Source of the DNA: Streptomyces sp. NBC_00457
GTDB lineage: Bacteria; Actinomycetota; Actinomycetes; Streptomycetales; Streptomycetaceae
Assembly: GCF_036014015.1 (NCBI RefSeq)
Contig: NZ_CP107905.1
Span: 8,804,001 to 8,868,000 of the forward strand
DNA length: 64,000 nt
Reading direction: 5' to 3'
The notes beneath the pieces were generated by a model. It had not been told where the DNA came from and searched no databases. It was given only the letters and a program-made list of their open reading frames with translations. Both the position numbers and the translations under genes were made by a program. Positions 54,562 to 64,000 of this stretch are shown piece by piece. How positions within the stretch are numbered: the first letter of the stretch is position 1; every line of letters begins with the position of its first letter.

Positions 54562-55929
54562 ATGAGCAGAGCCGAACAGCCGTCCCGCAGAAGCGTCCTG
54601 GCCGCCGCCGTCGTCGCGGCCGTCGCGGGCGGCTCGGCCCCCGCCTCCGTCACCGAGGCCGCGGCGGACGCCGAGGACCCGGCGCAGGCCGACCAGCCTC
54701 GCTTTGTCGACAACCGCGCCTGGACCACGTACGCCGACTGGCGGGGCGGCACCGCCCGCGGCACCCGGGCCGTCGCCGGCGCCCGCCCCGGCGTCGTGCT
54801 CGACGCCCCCGCGGGCACCGTCGACTACACCGACCCGCACACCGGCAGGACGGCCACCTGGGAGTACGCGACCTGGACGTCCCCCGTCCACCGGCTCTCC
54901 GTCCCCTCGGCCGAGGCGATCGCGTCCTGGAACGCGCACACCCCGGACGGCACCTGGCTCCAGGTCGAGCTGCGGGGGACATATACGGACGGCACGAACA
55001 CCCCCTGGTACGTGATGGGCCGCTGGGTCGCCGGTGACCGGGACATCAAGCGCACGTCGGTCGACGGCCAGAAGGACGGCAAGAGCAGCGTCTGGACGGA
55101 CACCTTCGCGATCGACGACCCGTCGACGGGCCTGCGGCTGGCGTCGTACCGGCTGCGGCTGACCCTCTACCGCAAGCCGGGCACGAAGAGCACCCCCACC
55201 GTGTGGCGGCTGGGTGCGATGGGCTCCGACGTCCCCGACCGCTTCACCGTCCCGGCCTCCACACCCGGCCTGGCCCGGGAGCTGGACGTGCCGCGCTACT
55301 CGCAGGACATCCATGAGGGCCAGTACCCGGAGTACGACAACGGCGGCGAGGCCTGGTGCAGCCCCACCTCCTCGCAGATGATCATCGAGTACTGGGGCGG
55401 CCGTCTCACACCCGAGCAGCTGGCCTGGGTCGACCCGTCGTACGCCGATCCGCAGGTGTGCCACGCGGCCCGGTTCACCTACGACCACCAGTACGAGGGC
55501 TGCGGCAACTGGCCGTTCAACGTCGCCTACGCCGCCACCTTCCAGGGGCTCCAGGGCGTGGTCACCCGGCTCGGTTCGCTCACCGACCTGGAGACGCTGA
55601 TCGTGGCCGGTATTCCGGCCATAACATCCCAGTCCTTCCTGGCGAGCGAGCTGACGGGGGCCGGGTACGGCACCGCGGGGCATCTGATGACGGTCATCGG
55701 GTTCACGGCGGACGGCGATGTGATCGCCAACGACCCGGCCTCGCCGAGCAACGAGGCGGTGCGACGCGTCTACCGGCGCCGAGAGTGGGAGAACGTCTGG
55801 CTCCGCACCAAGCGGTACAACGCCGCGGGCGACGTCGTCTCCGGCACGGGCGGGGTCTGCTACCTGTACTTCCCGGCGCAGCCGACGGCTCAGCAGCGCC
55901 TGGCGCTCAAGGCCGTGGGCGTGAGCTGA
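54562..55929 (+). CDS. exported C39-like peptidase family protein
   Basis: A 455-residue protein with a Tat-type signal (SRRSVLAAAVVAAVAGGSAP). A beta-sandwich domain occupies about 55-230. The C-terminal papain-like C39_2 domain begins DVPRYSQDIHEGQYPEYDNG and has the catalytic Cys in GGEAWCSPTSSQMIIEYWGG (about 266), the His in GYGTAGHLMTVIGFTADGDV (about 372) and Asp in IANDPASPSNEAVRRVYRRR. Proteins of this type are secreted peptidase-like enzymes; the substrate is unknown. ATG 54562 is used although the frame is open farther upstream on antisense sequence of the kinase gene. RBS is weak. Confidence 0.85.
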   Translation: MSRAEQPSRRSVLAAAVVAAVAGGSAPASVTEAAADAEDPAQADQPRFVDNRAWTTYADWRGGTARGTRAVAGARPGVVLDAPAGTVDYTDPHTGRTATWEYATWTSPVHRLSVPSAEAIASWNAHTPDGTWLQVELRGTYTDGTNTPWYVMGRWVAGDRDIKRTSVDGQKDGKSSVWTDTFAIDDPSTGLRLASYRLRLTLYRKPGTKSTPTVWRLGAMGSDVPDRFTVPASTPGLARELDVPRYSQDIHEGQYPEYDNGGEAWCSPTSSQMIIEYWGGRLTPEQLAWVDPSYADPQVCHAARFTYDHQYEGCGNWPFNVAYAATFQGLQGVVTRLGSLTDLETLIVAGIPAITSQSFLASELTGAGYGTAGHLMTVIGFTADGDVIANDPASPSNEAVRRVYRRREWENVWLRTKRYNAAGDVVSGTGGVCYLYFPAQPTAQQRLALKAVGVS

Positions 55930-55995
55930 CGCACCCGCCGGGCTGTGAGCAAGGTCTCGGCCGCAAAAGCCCCCGATGCTGGCAAGGTGGACATC

Positions 55996-56142
55996 ATGAC
56001 CGCGAACGCAGCCACCGCTTCCCGCGCCCGCGCCCGGACGGGCGGACCCAAGGACGACGGCCCGGAGATCCTCGAACACGTCATGGGCTGGACCCTCGTC
56101 GTGGTGGTCGCGATGCTCGTGGCCCAACTCGGGCTGCTGTGA
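55996..56142 (+). CDS. small single-pass membrane protein
   Basis: A 48-residue protein: a charged N-terminal part (ASRARARTGGPKDDGPEILE) then one TM helix, VMGWTLVVVVAMLVAQLGLL, at the C-terminus. The frame continues open to GTG 55945 but the ATG at 55996 directly precedes the typical start MTANAATASRARART. It lies 66 bp after the C39 gene on the same strand. I believe that small proteins like this are conserved in Streptomyces at this place. Function unknown. Confidence 0.6.
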   Translation: MTANAATASRARARTGGPKDDGPEILEHVMGWTLVVVVAMLVAQLGLL

Positions 56143-56208
56143 CCTGATCCCCTGTTCGACCTGACATACTGCGGATGTCCCGCAGCCCGTTGAAGACCAG
56201 GGTCGAAA

Positions 56209-56868
56209 TTGAATATCAGCCATCAGCGCGACGCCGAGCACCCCCGGGTGCGCGGCACCGAGCGCTCGCTGGCGCGTCGCGCCGAACTCATCGCCATCGG
56301 GCGGAAGTTGTTCGCCGACACGTCCTACGACGCGCTCTCGATGGACGACATCGCCCGGCAGGCGCAGGTGGCCAAGGGGCTGATCTATTACTACTTCCAG
56401 TCCAAGCGCGGCTACTACCTGGCGATCATCAAGGACTCCGTCGCCGACCTGGTCACCTACGCCGCGAGCGGTCTCCAACTGCCGCCGGTGGACCGCGTCC
56501 ACCGCACGATCGACAGCTATCTGCGCTACGCCGAGCACAACCAGGCCGCCTACCGCACCATCGTCAGCGGTGGCGTCGGCTTCGACGCCGAGGTGCACGC
56601 CATCCGGGACGGGGTGCGCGAGGCGATCGTCGCGACCATCGCCGAGGGTGCGTACGGCCGCAGCGACATCGCCCCGCTGGCCCGCATGGGCCTGCTCGCC
56701 TGGGTGTGCAGCGTCGAAGGCGCCGCCCTGGACTGGATCGACCGCCCCGAACTCTCCCGCGACGTCATGTGCGAACTGCTGGTCAAGTCGCTGGGCGGCG
56801 CGATGCGCGCCATCGAAGAACTGGACCCGGCCTACCCCGCTCCCCAGCCCGTCCGCCGGGACACCTGA
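56209..56868 (+). CDS. TetR-family transcriptional regulator
   Basis: A 219-residue regulator. The HTH is RRAELIAIGRKLFADTSYDA then LSMDDIARQAQVAKGLIYYY and FQSKRGYYLAII (about 23-72). The C-terminal all-helical ligand domain includes YLRYAEHNQAAYRTIVSGGV, which is like TetR_C_13-type domains in lipid-responsive regulators. The TTG at 56209 is the most likely start with AGGG six bases upstream; a GTG at 56248 is possible. The operon partner is not obvious: the small membrane protein lies 66 bp before it. A terminator follows at 56878. Confidence 0.88.
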   Translation: MNISHQRDAEHPRVRGTERSLARRAELIAIGRKLFADTSYDALSMDDIARQAQVAKGLIYYYFQSKRGYYLAIIKDSVADLVTYAASGLQLPPVDRVHRTIDSYLRYAEHNQAAYRTIVSGGVGFDAEVHAIRDGVREAIVATIAEGAYGRSDIAPLARMGLLAWVCSVEGAALDWIDRPELSRDVMCELLVKSLGGAMRAIEELDPAYPAPQPVRRDT

Positions 56869-56877
56869 ACACCCCAA

Positions 56878-56925
56878 GGGGCGGAGGTCTCGTGGTCCTC
56901 CGCCCCAAGCCCCCGTGGAAGGGGG

Positions 56926-56927
<2 letters not shown>
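56878..56927. terminator. bidirectional terminator between TetR and chitinase genes
   Basis: GGGGCGGAGG (56878-56887) pairs with CCTCCGCCCC (56897-56906), followed by a second stem AGCCCCC/GGGGGCT (56908-56914 with 56921-56927). It lies between two convergent genes and overlaps the last bases of the chitinase. Confidence 0.88.
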
Positions 56928-58027
<1,100 letters not shown>

Positions 58028-58475
58028 ACCTCGTCGCGCTCCTTCGTGCCGCTGGCTGCGGTACCAAGGTCGCATCCGCCCGGAGGGGCGCGGGACCGGT
58101 GACGTGCCCCACACCGGGAAGGTCCCGGTGGCACCAGTCTGATCGGCGCCTACCACAACCGTGTCCCCGGATGAACCGGTTCGTGCCTTCAAGAGCTCCC
58201 AGACCGATTCCGCCAGGCTAGCGAACGTGGACGCGCCCCGTGTCACTTTCCGTCGATTGCCGCGTGCGCTGAGTACCCGGAAGTTCTTGAAGTAAGCGGT
58301 CGTTAACTGGTGACTCGGTGCCTTCGATCGGGCATACTCACAGCGCAGAGCCGCTGGTCAGAACCTTCCGCAACCCGGGAGAACCCGAGCACCGGCCCGC
58401 ATCGAGACAGACCGTCGGAGCCGCCCCACCCACCAGGCGAGCCCGTCCGTGCCCGTCAGGGAGGAGAGCGTCGCC
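58028..58475. other. gene-free interval upstream of chitinase and acyl-CoA dehydrogenase genes
   Basis: About 450 bp with the former chitinase promoter (reading left) and the acyl-CoA dehydrogenase promoter (reading right). A hairpin ACCGGGA/TCCCGGT is found at 58111-58129. A CATACT -10-like sequence lies at 58331. No DasR-like site was found here, unlike upstream of the riboflavin operon. Confidence 0.5.
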
Positions 58476-59648
58476 ATGACCGACCGCACCCCGCAGCCGG
58501 TGGACCGACAACTGCCCACGGACGAGGCACGGGATCTGCTCGCCCTCGTTCGTGACATCGCCCAGCGCGAGATCGCCCCGAAGGCGGCCGAGGAGGAGGA
58601 CGCCGGACGCTTCCCGCGTGAGATCTTCACCCTGCTCTCGGAATCCGGCCTCCTCGGACTGCCGTACGACTCCGAGTACGGCGGCGGCGACCAGCCGTAC
58701 GAGATCTACCTCCAGGTGCTCGAAGAGCTGGCCGCGGCCCGGCTCACCGTCGGTCTCGGGGTGAGCGTCCACTCCCTGTCCTGCCATGCGCTCGCCACCT
58801 ACGGCAGCAAGCAGCAGCAGGTCGAGTTCCTGCCCGACATGCTCGGCGGCGGACTGCTCGGCGCGTACTGCCTGTCCGAGCCGTCGTCCGGCTCGGACGC
58901 GGCCTCACTGCGGACGAAGGCCGTGCGGGACGGCGACGACTGGGTGATCACCGGCACGAAGGCCTGGATCACCCATGGCGGGGTCGCCGACTTCTACACC
59001 GTCATGGCCCGCACCGGCGCGGAGGGCGCGCGCGGGATCACCGCGTTCCTGGTGCCCGCCGACGCGGAGGGGCTGAGCGCGGCGGCGCCGGAGAAGAAGA
59101 TGGGCATGAAGGGGTCGCCGACCGCGCAGGTCCACTTCGACGGAGTGCGAGTGCCCGACGAACGGCGCATCGGCGACGAGGGGCAGGGCTTCGCGATCGC
59201 CCTCGCCGCGCTCGACTCCGGGCGGCTCGGCATCGCGGCCTGCGCCATCGGCCTGGCCCAGGCGGCGCTCGACGAGGCGCTTGCGTACGCCACCGGACGG
59301 CAGCAGTTCGGGCGGCCGATCTCCGACTTCCAGGGGATGCGCTTCCTGCTCGCCGACATGGCGACCCAGCTCGAGGCGGGCCGGGCGCTGTATCTGGCGG
59401 CGGCGCGGCTGCGGGACGCCGGCCGGCCGTTCGCCAAGCAGGCCGCCATGGCCAAGCTGCACTGCACCGACACGGCGATGAAGGTCACCACGGACGCCGT
59501 CCAGGTCCTCGGCGGGTACGGCTACACGGCCGACTTCCCGGTCGAGCGCAATATGCGCGAGGCCAAGGTGCTACAGATCGTCGAGGGCACCAACCAGATC
59601 CAGCGGATGGTCATCGCCCGTCATCTCGCGGGTCCCGAGACCCGCTGA
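58476..59648 (+). CDS. acyl-CoA dehydrogenase
   Basis: A 390-residue FAD enzyme that introduces the alpha-beta double bond into acyl-CoA. It has the full family architecture: an N-terminal helical domain with LPYDSEYGGGDQPYEIYLQV, the FAD/substrate strand GAYCLSEPSSGSDAASLRTK, KAWITHGGVADFYTVMARTG, the conserved RQQFGRPISDFQGMRFLLAD, TTDAVQVLGGYGYTADFPVE and the C-terminal VEGTNQIQRMVIARHL with the catalytic Glu at about 370. GGAGGAG precedes ATG 58476. Chain-length preference is not clear. A small reverse-strand gene overlaps its end by 38 bp. Confidence 0.93.
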   Translation: MTDRTPQPVDRQLPTDEARDLLALVRDIAQREIAPKAAEEEDAGRFPREIFTLLSESGLLGLPYDSEYGGGDQPYEIYLQVLEELAAARLTVGLGVSVHSLSCHALATYGSKQQQVEFLPDMLGGGLLGAYCLSEPSSGSDAASLRTKAVRDGDDWVITGTKAWITHGGVADFYTVMARTGAEGARGITAFLVPADAEGLSAAAPEKKMGMKGSPTAQVHFDGVRVPDERRIGDEGQGFAIALAALDSGRLGIAACAIGLAQAALDEALAYATGRQQFGRPISDFQGMRFLLADMATQLEAGRALYLAAARLRDAGRPFAKQAAMAKLHCTDTAMKVTTDAVQVLGGYGYTADFPVERNMREAKVLQIVEGTNQIQRMVIARHLAGPETR

Positions 59649-59859
59649 CCTGGCTCAGTCCGCGCGGCGGCGCCGCGAGCCGGGTCCACTCCGGGTCGTG
59701 GCGCCCCGGCAGGGTGCGCCCGCGGTCGGCCCACTTGCGCATGAGATCGCGGTAGATGGGGGGATCCTGGGGCTGCGGCGGCGCCGGCGGAACCGATTTG
59801 GCGGGCGCCGGAACGAACACCCGGCGGGCTCGCCCCGTCGCCGGATAGGTGGGGGTCAT
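59611..59859 (-). CDS. small Pro/Arg-rich conserved hypothetical protein
   Basis: An 82-residue protein. MTPTYPATGRARRVFVPAPA then KSVPPAPPQPQDPPIYRDLM and RKWADRGRTLPGRHDPEWTR form a plausible ordered segment with a basic Pro-rich arm. I recall similar proteins annotated in Streptomyces, so I accept it despite the 38-bp overlap with the acyl-CoA dehydrogenase. No function known. The ATG lies 80 bp from the next small feature. Confidence 0.55.
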   Translation of the reverse strand: MTPTYPATGRARRVFVPAPAKSVPPAPPQPQDPPIYRDLMRKWADRGRTLPGRHDPEWTRLAAPPRGLSQVSGSRDPRDDGR

Positions 59860-60075
59860 ACCTGGCCAACGCCCGTGCCGATCGGCAGGTCACCGAGCCG
59901 CGAAATCGTCTGTGAGTTCGCGGACGTATTGCTCCGTATATGGTTTCCTACGATTACCTGACGCATCGTCAGTCGCGCCGCGGCAACCTGTCGGCGGACC
60001 CGGACGCACTGATCCTGCACCACGGCAGCGTGCGAGCCATGGTGCAGGGCAGCTACGGGGATGGAGCGAGCCGGC

Positions 60076-60522
60076 TCAGGCGGCGTGACGTCGCATCACG
60101 GGGACCCGCATGGGGCGCGAACCCGGTCCGCCGACGTGCGAGAAGGGCTGCTTGCGCCAGTCCAGCCCCTGCGGAAGCGTCAACAGCAGGGCGGTGTCCT
60201 GCTCCTGGGGTTCGGCCGACTCGTCCGCGGGACGGGCCTCGGACGCGCGACGGCCGGTGCCGGCGCAGACCGTGAGCCCGAACGGGTTCCACGGCGAAGC
60301 GCACAGCGCGTGCTCCGGCAGGATCTCCTCGTCCGCCAGCAGGGCGATGGGCTGTGCGCAGTCCGGGCAGATCACCCGGTACATCTCGAAGGTGTCGTAC
60401 GCGTCGAACTCCTCCGCTTCGAGAGCCTCGGCAGCGTCGGGTTCGACGCCCTCCGGCTGGGGCTCGACGACCGGCTGCTGCCGCTTGGGCGTGGTTCGAC
60501 CAGGGCGCTTAACACTGTGCAT
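60076..60522 (-). CDS. conserved hypothetical protein with CxxC zinc-like motif
   Basis: A 148-residue protein. The N-terminal part is basic (MHSVKRPGRTTPKRQQPVVE) then acidic (PDAAEALEAEEFDAYDTFEM); the core is YRVICPDCAQPIALLADEEI LPEHALCASPWNPFGLTVC, where four Cys could bind one zinc. The rest is low-complexity. This looks like a Streptomyces-specific conserved protein. ATG 60522 begins the only sensible start. It is divergent from the AsnC gene, 268 bp away. Confidence 0.65.
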   Translation of the reverse strand: MHSVKRPGRTTPKRQQPVVEPQPEGVEPDAAEALEAEEFDAYDTFEMYRVICPDCAQPIALLADEEILPEHALCASPWNPFGLTVCAGTGRRASEARPADESAEPQEQDTALLLTLPQGLDWRKQPFSHVGGPGSRPMRVPVMRRHAA

Positions 60523-60776
60523 GGGATTCTCCCCCTCGGGCTGGGCCGTGACGGCACTGCGGCCTCGACCACAGCAAGCACTTCCCGCCCCGTCTCGGCG
60601 TTAATCACGGGGACATCACGGAGAATCCGGCGGGCCTGTGGCGTTCGTCACATGCCATCCGCAGGTGCCCGGGGTGGCACGTTTGTCCCTCAGTCCGCTC
60701 ACAGGCTGCTCTCGGGCACATCACGAACCGGGTATGACCTGGAGTGCTCAGGTATCCGAGGAGATCAACGGCACTG

Positions 60777-60782
60777 TAGGTT
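60777..60782 (+). promoter_or_regulatory. -10 element for a probably leaderless AsnC transcript
   Basis: TAGGTT ends eight bases before the ATG at 60791, which would place the transcription start at or next to the A of the start codon. There is no good ribosome-binding site near the ATG, supporting a leaderless message. Confidence 0.45.
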
Positions 60783-60790
60783 CTTGCGCC

Positions 60791-61231
60791 ATGGAGGAGC
60801 TGGACCGACAGATCGTGCAGCTGCTCGTCAAGGACGGGCGGATGAGCTACACCGACCTGGGCAAGGCCACGGGCCTGTCCACGTCGGCGGTGCACCAGCG
60901 CGTGCGCCGGCTGGAACAGCGCGGCGTCATCCGCGGGTACGCGGCGGTCGTCGACCCCGAGGCCGTCGGGCTGCCCATCACCGCCTTCATCTCGGTCAAG
61001 CCGTTCGACCCCAGCGCCCCCGACGACATCGCCGAGCGACTGGCCGACGTGCCCGAGATCGAGGCCTGCCACAGCGTCGCGGGCGACGAGAACTACATCC
61101 TCAAGGTCCGGGTGGCCACCCCGCACGAGCTGGAGGAGCTGCTGGCCCGGGTGAGGTCGCTGGCCGGTGTCTCGACGCGGACGACGGTCGTGCTGTCGAC
61201 GCCGTACGAGGCACGGCCGCCGAGGATCTGA
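60791..61231 (+). CDS. Lrp/AsnC-family transcriptional regulator
   Basis: A 146-residue regulator. The HTH is MEELDRQIVQLLVKDGRMSY then TDLGKATGLSTSAVHQRVRR, followed by GVIRGYAAVVDPEAVGLPIT and a RAM domain with EIEACHSVAGDENYILKVRV. ATG 60791 is preferred over in-frame upstream starts since similarity begins there and a -10 element lies close upstream. Downstream, 47 bp away, an amidohydrolase gene begins on the same strand. The effector is presumably an amino acid. Confidence 0.9.
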   Translation: MEELDRQIVQLLVKDGRMSYTDLGKATGLSTSAVHQRVRRLEQRGVIRGYAAVVDPEAVGLPITAFISVKPFDPSAPDDIAERLADVPEIEACHSVAGDENYILKVRVATPHELEELLARVRSLAGVSTRTTVVLSTPYEARPPRI

Positions 61232-61278
61232 GCGCCCTGCCGACAGGCCGCCGCGCGTGAGGCGCGAAACTGTCCCTC

Positions 61279-62886
61279 ATGAGTGAACGCGCCGCTGCCT
61301 CCCCCCGCACCGTCCTCCTCCGCCGCGGGGAGGTCCACAGCCCCGCCGATCCGTTCGCGACCGCGATGGTCGTCGAGCGCGGACAGGTCGCCTGGGTGGG
61401 TTCCGAAGGTGCCGCCGACGCCTTCGCCGAGGGGGTGGACGAGGTCGTCGACCTGGACGGCGCGCTCGTCACCCCCGCGTTCACCGACGCCCATGTCCAC
61501 ACCACGTCCACCGGTCTCGCCCTCACCGGCCTGGACCTGTCCACCGCTCCCTCCCTCGACGCGGCCCTCGCCGCCGTACGGGACTTCGCCGCCGCCCGCC
61601 CGGACGACCGGGTCCTTCTCGGTCACGGCTGGGACGCCGCCCGCTGGCCCGGAGGCCGCCCGCCGACCCGCGCGGAACTCGACGCGGCCACGGGCGGCCG
61701 CCCCCTGTACCTGTCCCGTATCGACGTCCACTCGGCGGTCGTCACGACGGCCCTGCTCGATCTGGTCCCCGGCGGGATCACGCGGGCCGACGAACCGCTC
61801 ACCCGCGACGCCCATCACGCCGTACGCGCCGCCGCGTTCGCAGCCGTGACGCCCGCACAGCGCACCGAGGCCCAGCGCGCCGCCCTCGCCCACGCCGCCT
61901 CCGTCGGCATCGGCTCGGTCCACGAGTGCGCCGGCCCCGACATCTCCTCGGAGGACGACTTCACGGGCCTGCTGCGGCTCGCGGCCGAGGAGCCGGGCCC
62001 GCGGGTGGTGGGCTACTGGGCCGAGCAGGATGTCGAGAAGGCGCGCGAGCTGGGCGCCGTCGGCGCGGCCGGCGACCTGTTCGTCGACGGCTCCCTCGGC
62101 TCGCGCACCGCCTGTCTGCACGAGCCGTACGCCGACGCCCACCACACCGGCGTTTCCTACCTGGACGCCGCCGCGGTCGCCGCCCATGTCGCCGCCTGCA
62201 CCGAAGCGGGCCTCCAGGCGGGCTTCCACGCGATCGGGGACGCCGCCGTGACGGCCGTGGTGGACGGCGTGCGCGCCGCCGCGGAGAAGGTCGGCCTCGC
62301 CCGCGTCCGCGCCGCCCGGCATCGCGTCGAGCACGCCGAGATGCTCACCCCGGACACCGTCGCCGCCTTCGCCGAGCTCGGTCTGACCGCTTCCGTACAG
62401 CCCGCCTTCGACGCGCTGTGGGGCGGCGAGGACGGCATGTACGCCCAGCGTCTCGGCGTACCGCGGGCCCGCCTGCTGAACCCCTTCGCGGCCCTGCTGC
62501 GCGCCGGCGTCCCGCTCGCCTTCGGCTCCGACAGCCCGGTCACGCCCCTCGACCCCTGGGGCACCGTCCGGGCCGCCGCTTTCCACCGGACGCCCGAGCA
62601 CCGGGTCTCCGCGCGCGCCGCGTTCACGGCCCACACCCGGGGCGGCTGGCGGGCCGTCGGACGGGACGACGCCGGCGTGCTGGTGCCGGGCGCACCCGCG
62701 GACTACGCCGTGTGGCGCACCGACGCGCTGGTCGTGCAGGCTCCGGACGACCGGGTCGCGCGCTGGTCGACCGACCCCCGTTCCGGCACCCCCGGTCTGC
62801 CCGATCTGAGCCCGGGCGCCGAGCTCCCCGTCTGCCTGCGGACCGTGGTGGGCGGACGAACCGTGTTTGTACGGCCGGGCGAGTGA
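61279..62886 (+). CDS. YtcJ-like metal-dependent amidohydrolase
   Basis: A 535-residue amidohydrolase. A beta-sandwich frames the barrel: TVLLRRGEVHSPADPFATAM at the start, VTPAFTDAHVHTTSTGLALT with the H-x-H metal ligands (72, 74), LFVDGSLGSRTACLHEPY with the conserved Asp-Gly-Ser, AGFHAIGDAAVTAVVDGVRA, RHRVEHAEMLTPDTVA with the fourth ligand and LAFGSDSPVTPLDPW with the catalytic Asp. The YtcJ group deacylates or hydrolyses unknown amides. ATG 61279 has no strong ribosome-binding site. Possibly co-transcribed with the AsnC gene. Confidence 0.9.
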   Translation: MSERAAASPRTVLLRRGEVHSPADPFATAMVVERGQVAWVGSEGAADAFAEGVDEVVDLDGALVTPAFTDAHVHTTSTGLALTGLDLSTAPSLDAALAAVRDFAAARPDDRVLLGHGWDAARWPGGRPPTRAELDAATGGRPLYLSRIDVHSAVVTTALLDLVPGGITRADEPLTRDAHHAVRAAAFAAVTPAQRTEAQRAALAHAASVGIGSVHECAGPDISSEDDFTGLLRLAAEEPGPRVVGYWAEQDVEKARELGAVGAAGDLFVDGSLGSRTACLHEPYADAHHTGVSYLDAAAVAAHVAACTEAGLQAGFHAIGDAAVTAVVDGVRAAAEKVGLARVRAARHRVEHAEMLTPDTVAAFAELGLTASVQPAFDALWGGEDGMYAQRLGVPRARLLNPFAALLRAGVPLAFGSDSPVTPLDPWGTVRAAAFHRTPEHRVSARAAFTAHTRGGWRAVGRDDAGVLVPGAPADYAVWRTDALVVQAPDDRVARWSTDPRSGTPGLPDLSPGAELPVCLRTVVGGRTVFVRPGE

Positions 62887-63440
62887 CGTCACGGGGTGGC
62901 GCGCACAAGATCGGCGCCAGGCGCACTGTCGCTCGACCTGCGTATCCTCCGCACTGACCAGGGCTTTGAGTAGATATCCGCAGGTCAAACGGCTGTTGAC
63001 AGCCGATGGCGGGGGGCCGGTAGGTTCGGCCCAGTCCACCACCGGACGCCCGACCGGAGAACCTCCGTGCAGTCGTCGCCACGCCGCTGGGTCAGGGACG
63101 GTGTCGCCGCACCGGGGCACCGCCACTGGCAGCCAGGCTCAGCGCCCGCGCCGCGACGAGGGAGCGTTCCGGCCGGTCGGGGAGGTGTGACCCGGGTGGG
63201 GCCCGGGCGCTCAGTAGACAACGGCCTTTCGGTCGACCCGCAGCCAGCGGGTCCCAGGTCGGCCCGAAGGGCGCCGGGCCCCCATCCGCAGTCCCGCGGA
63301 CGTCCTGGATCACAGACGTCGGAAAGGGGACACATACCCGGCCCTTGCCGAATCGACACCGGTGTACGACCCTTCTGACGCGTCCACGCAGGCAGCGCCC
63401 ACTATGGTGGAGCCCTGCGCACGGACACGAAGGGGCAGCA
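62887..63440 (+). other. long gene-free leader before ppm1
   Basis: No coding frame is convincing. TTGACA (62996-63001) and TAGGTT (63021-63026) form a vegetative-type promoter with a 19-bp gap, leaving about 400 nt of leader before the ppm1 GTG at 63441. The leader holds hairpins such as ACCCGC/GCGGGT (63236-63252) and CCCGGG/CCCGGG near 63191-63208. I found no match to a riboswitch that I know. Confidence 0.45.
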
Positions 63441-64000
63441 GTGAACGACGGCGACGGGACCCTCGCGGCACAGAGCCAGGGGAGGCAGTTCGGGCCGCTC
63501 GGCACGGCCTTGGTGATCATCCCGACCTACAACGAGGCGGAGAACATCAAGGCGATCGTCGGGAGGGTGCGCAAGGCCGTCCCCAAGGCTCACGTGCTCG
63601 TCGCCGACGACAACAGCCCCGACGGCACGGGCAAGTTCGCCGACGAGCTGACCGTCGAGGACGACCAGGTCCATGTCCTGCACCGCCAGGGCAAGGAGGG
63701 CCTCGGTGCCGCCTACCTCGCCGGGTTCCGCTGGGGCATGGAGCACGGCTTCGGCGTACTGATCGAGATGGACGCCGACGGCTCCCACCAGCCCGAGGAA
63801 CTGCCCCGGCTGCTCACCGCGCTCAAGGGCGCCGATCTGGTGCTCGGCTCCCGCTGGGTGCCCGGCGGCCGGGTGGTGAACTGGCCCAAGTCCCGCGAGT
63901 TCATCTCCCGCGGCGGCAGCCTCTACTCGCGTGTGCTGCTCGACGTCCCCATCCGTGATGTCACCGGCGGCTACCGCGCCTTCCGCAGCGAGACCCTGGA
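63441..64000 (+). CDS. ppm1: polyprenol monophosphomannose synthase (3' end outside window)
   Basis: The first 186 residues of a GT2 glycosyltransferase. LGTALVIIPTYNEAENIKAI opens the fold, HVLVADDNSPDGTGKFADEL supplies the nucleotide-binding Asp residues, GKEGLGAAYLAGFRWGMEHG follows, and LIEMDADGSHQPEELPRLLT has the D-x-D metal site; ADLVLGSRWVPGGRVVNWPK completes the pattern of dolichol-phosphate-mannose synthase. It transfers mannose from GDP-mannose to polyprenyl phosphate, feeding protein O-mannosylation in actinobacteria. GTG 63441 has AAGGGG about nine bases upstream. The frame runs off the right edge. Confidence 0.92.
   Translation, partial: MNDGDGTLAAQSQGRQFGPLGTALVIIPTYNEAENIKAIVGRVRKAVPKAHVLVADDNSPDGTGKFADELTVEDDQVHVLHRQGKEGLGAAYLAGFRWGMEHGFGVLIEMDADGSHQPEELPRLLTALKGADLVLGSRWVPGGRVVNWPKSREFISRGGSLYSRVLLDVPIRDVTGGYRAFRSETL

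Noticed and set aside
54397..56877. Minus-strand extension of the uridine-kinase frame to over 1000 codons
   Set aside because: It runs antisense to the C39 peptidase and TetR genes; kinase similarity begins at ATG 54396.
59940..60275. Possible small plus-strand gene beginning MVSYDYLTHRQSRRGN
   Set aside because: No family recognised and most of it is antisense to the better-supported CxxC protein gene.

Overview
The window is high-GC DNA with Streptomyces-type gene structure: frequent GTG starts, strong third-position G/C, tightly packed operons, Tat and lipoprotein export signals, a conservon and an FMN-riboswitch riboflavin operon. The order rpe, SorC regulator, guaB1, the ribE-ribM-ribBA-ribH operon, hisE-hisG, two CNNM-type proteins, GH18 chitinase, acyl-CoA dehydrogenase, AsnC, amidohydrolase and ppm1 looks like a conserved Streptomyces core arm, recognised from memory and not checked by search. 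The first gene (SRPBCC protein) is cut by the left edge and the last (ppm1) by the right edge.

Layout. 1-9 kb is accessory: a same-strand set of small-molecule enzymes (aldo/keto reductase, cysteine hydrolase, LLM oxidoreductase, alpha/beta hydrolase), a secreted erythromycin-esterase-like protein, decayed genes including a TetR helix-turn-helix and the start of a Tn3-family transposase, then MerR and AraC regulators. 9-14.8 kb holds an MMPL exporter, rpe with its SorC-type regulator, and small proteins including a barstar-like one. 14.8-23.9 kb is a sugar-utilisation island: GH125 alpha-1,6-mannosidase and a GH36-like enzyme on one strand; a two-permease plus binding-protein ABC importer on the other; a LacI regulator; and an exported GH76 alpha-1,6-mannanase. 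Five near-identical LacI-type operators tie these units into one proposed alpha-mannan regulon. A roughly 200-bp MITE-like element sits at the end of the binding-protein gene.

24-33 kb has guaB1 with a structured leader, a GNAT gene with a partial duplication of its own 5' end, a cationic amino acid permease with its Lrp-type partner, an MFS protein with no ordinary start codon, and a conservon that has cvnA, cvnB and cvnC but no cvnD GTPase. 34-36.5 kb carries a DavA/DavB-like pair predicted to convert L-lysine through 5-aminovaleramide to 5-aminovalerate. 37-43.5 kb has a GH6 glucanase, an alginate-lyase-family protein, an MFS/ROK divergent pair with a clear operator, and an SDR-like protein.

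43.5-48.8 kb is riboflavin and histidine biosynthesis. The FMN riboswitch should control ribE, ribM, ribBA and ribH; hisE and hisG follow from their own promoter. 49-56.9 kb holds two CNNM/CBS membrane proteins, an orphan EccA/CbbX-like AAA+ protein, a uridine-kinase-like protein, an exported C39-like peptidase, a 48-residue membrane protein and a TetR regulator. The GH18 chitinase at 57 kb has lost its signal peptide and first barrel strand. The right end has acyl-CoA dehydrogenase, AsnC and amidohydrolase genes and a long gene-free leader before ppm1.
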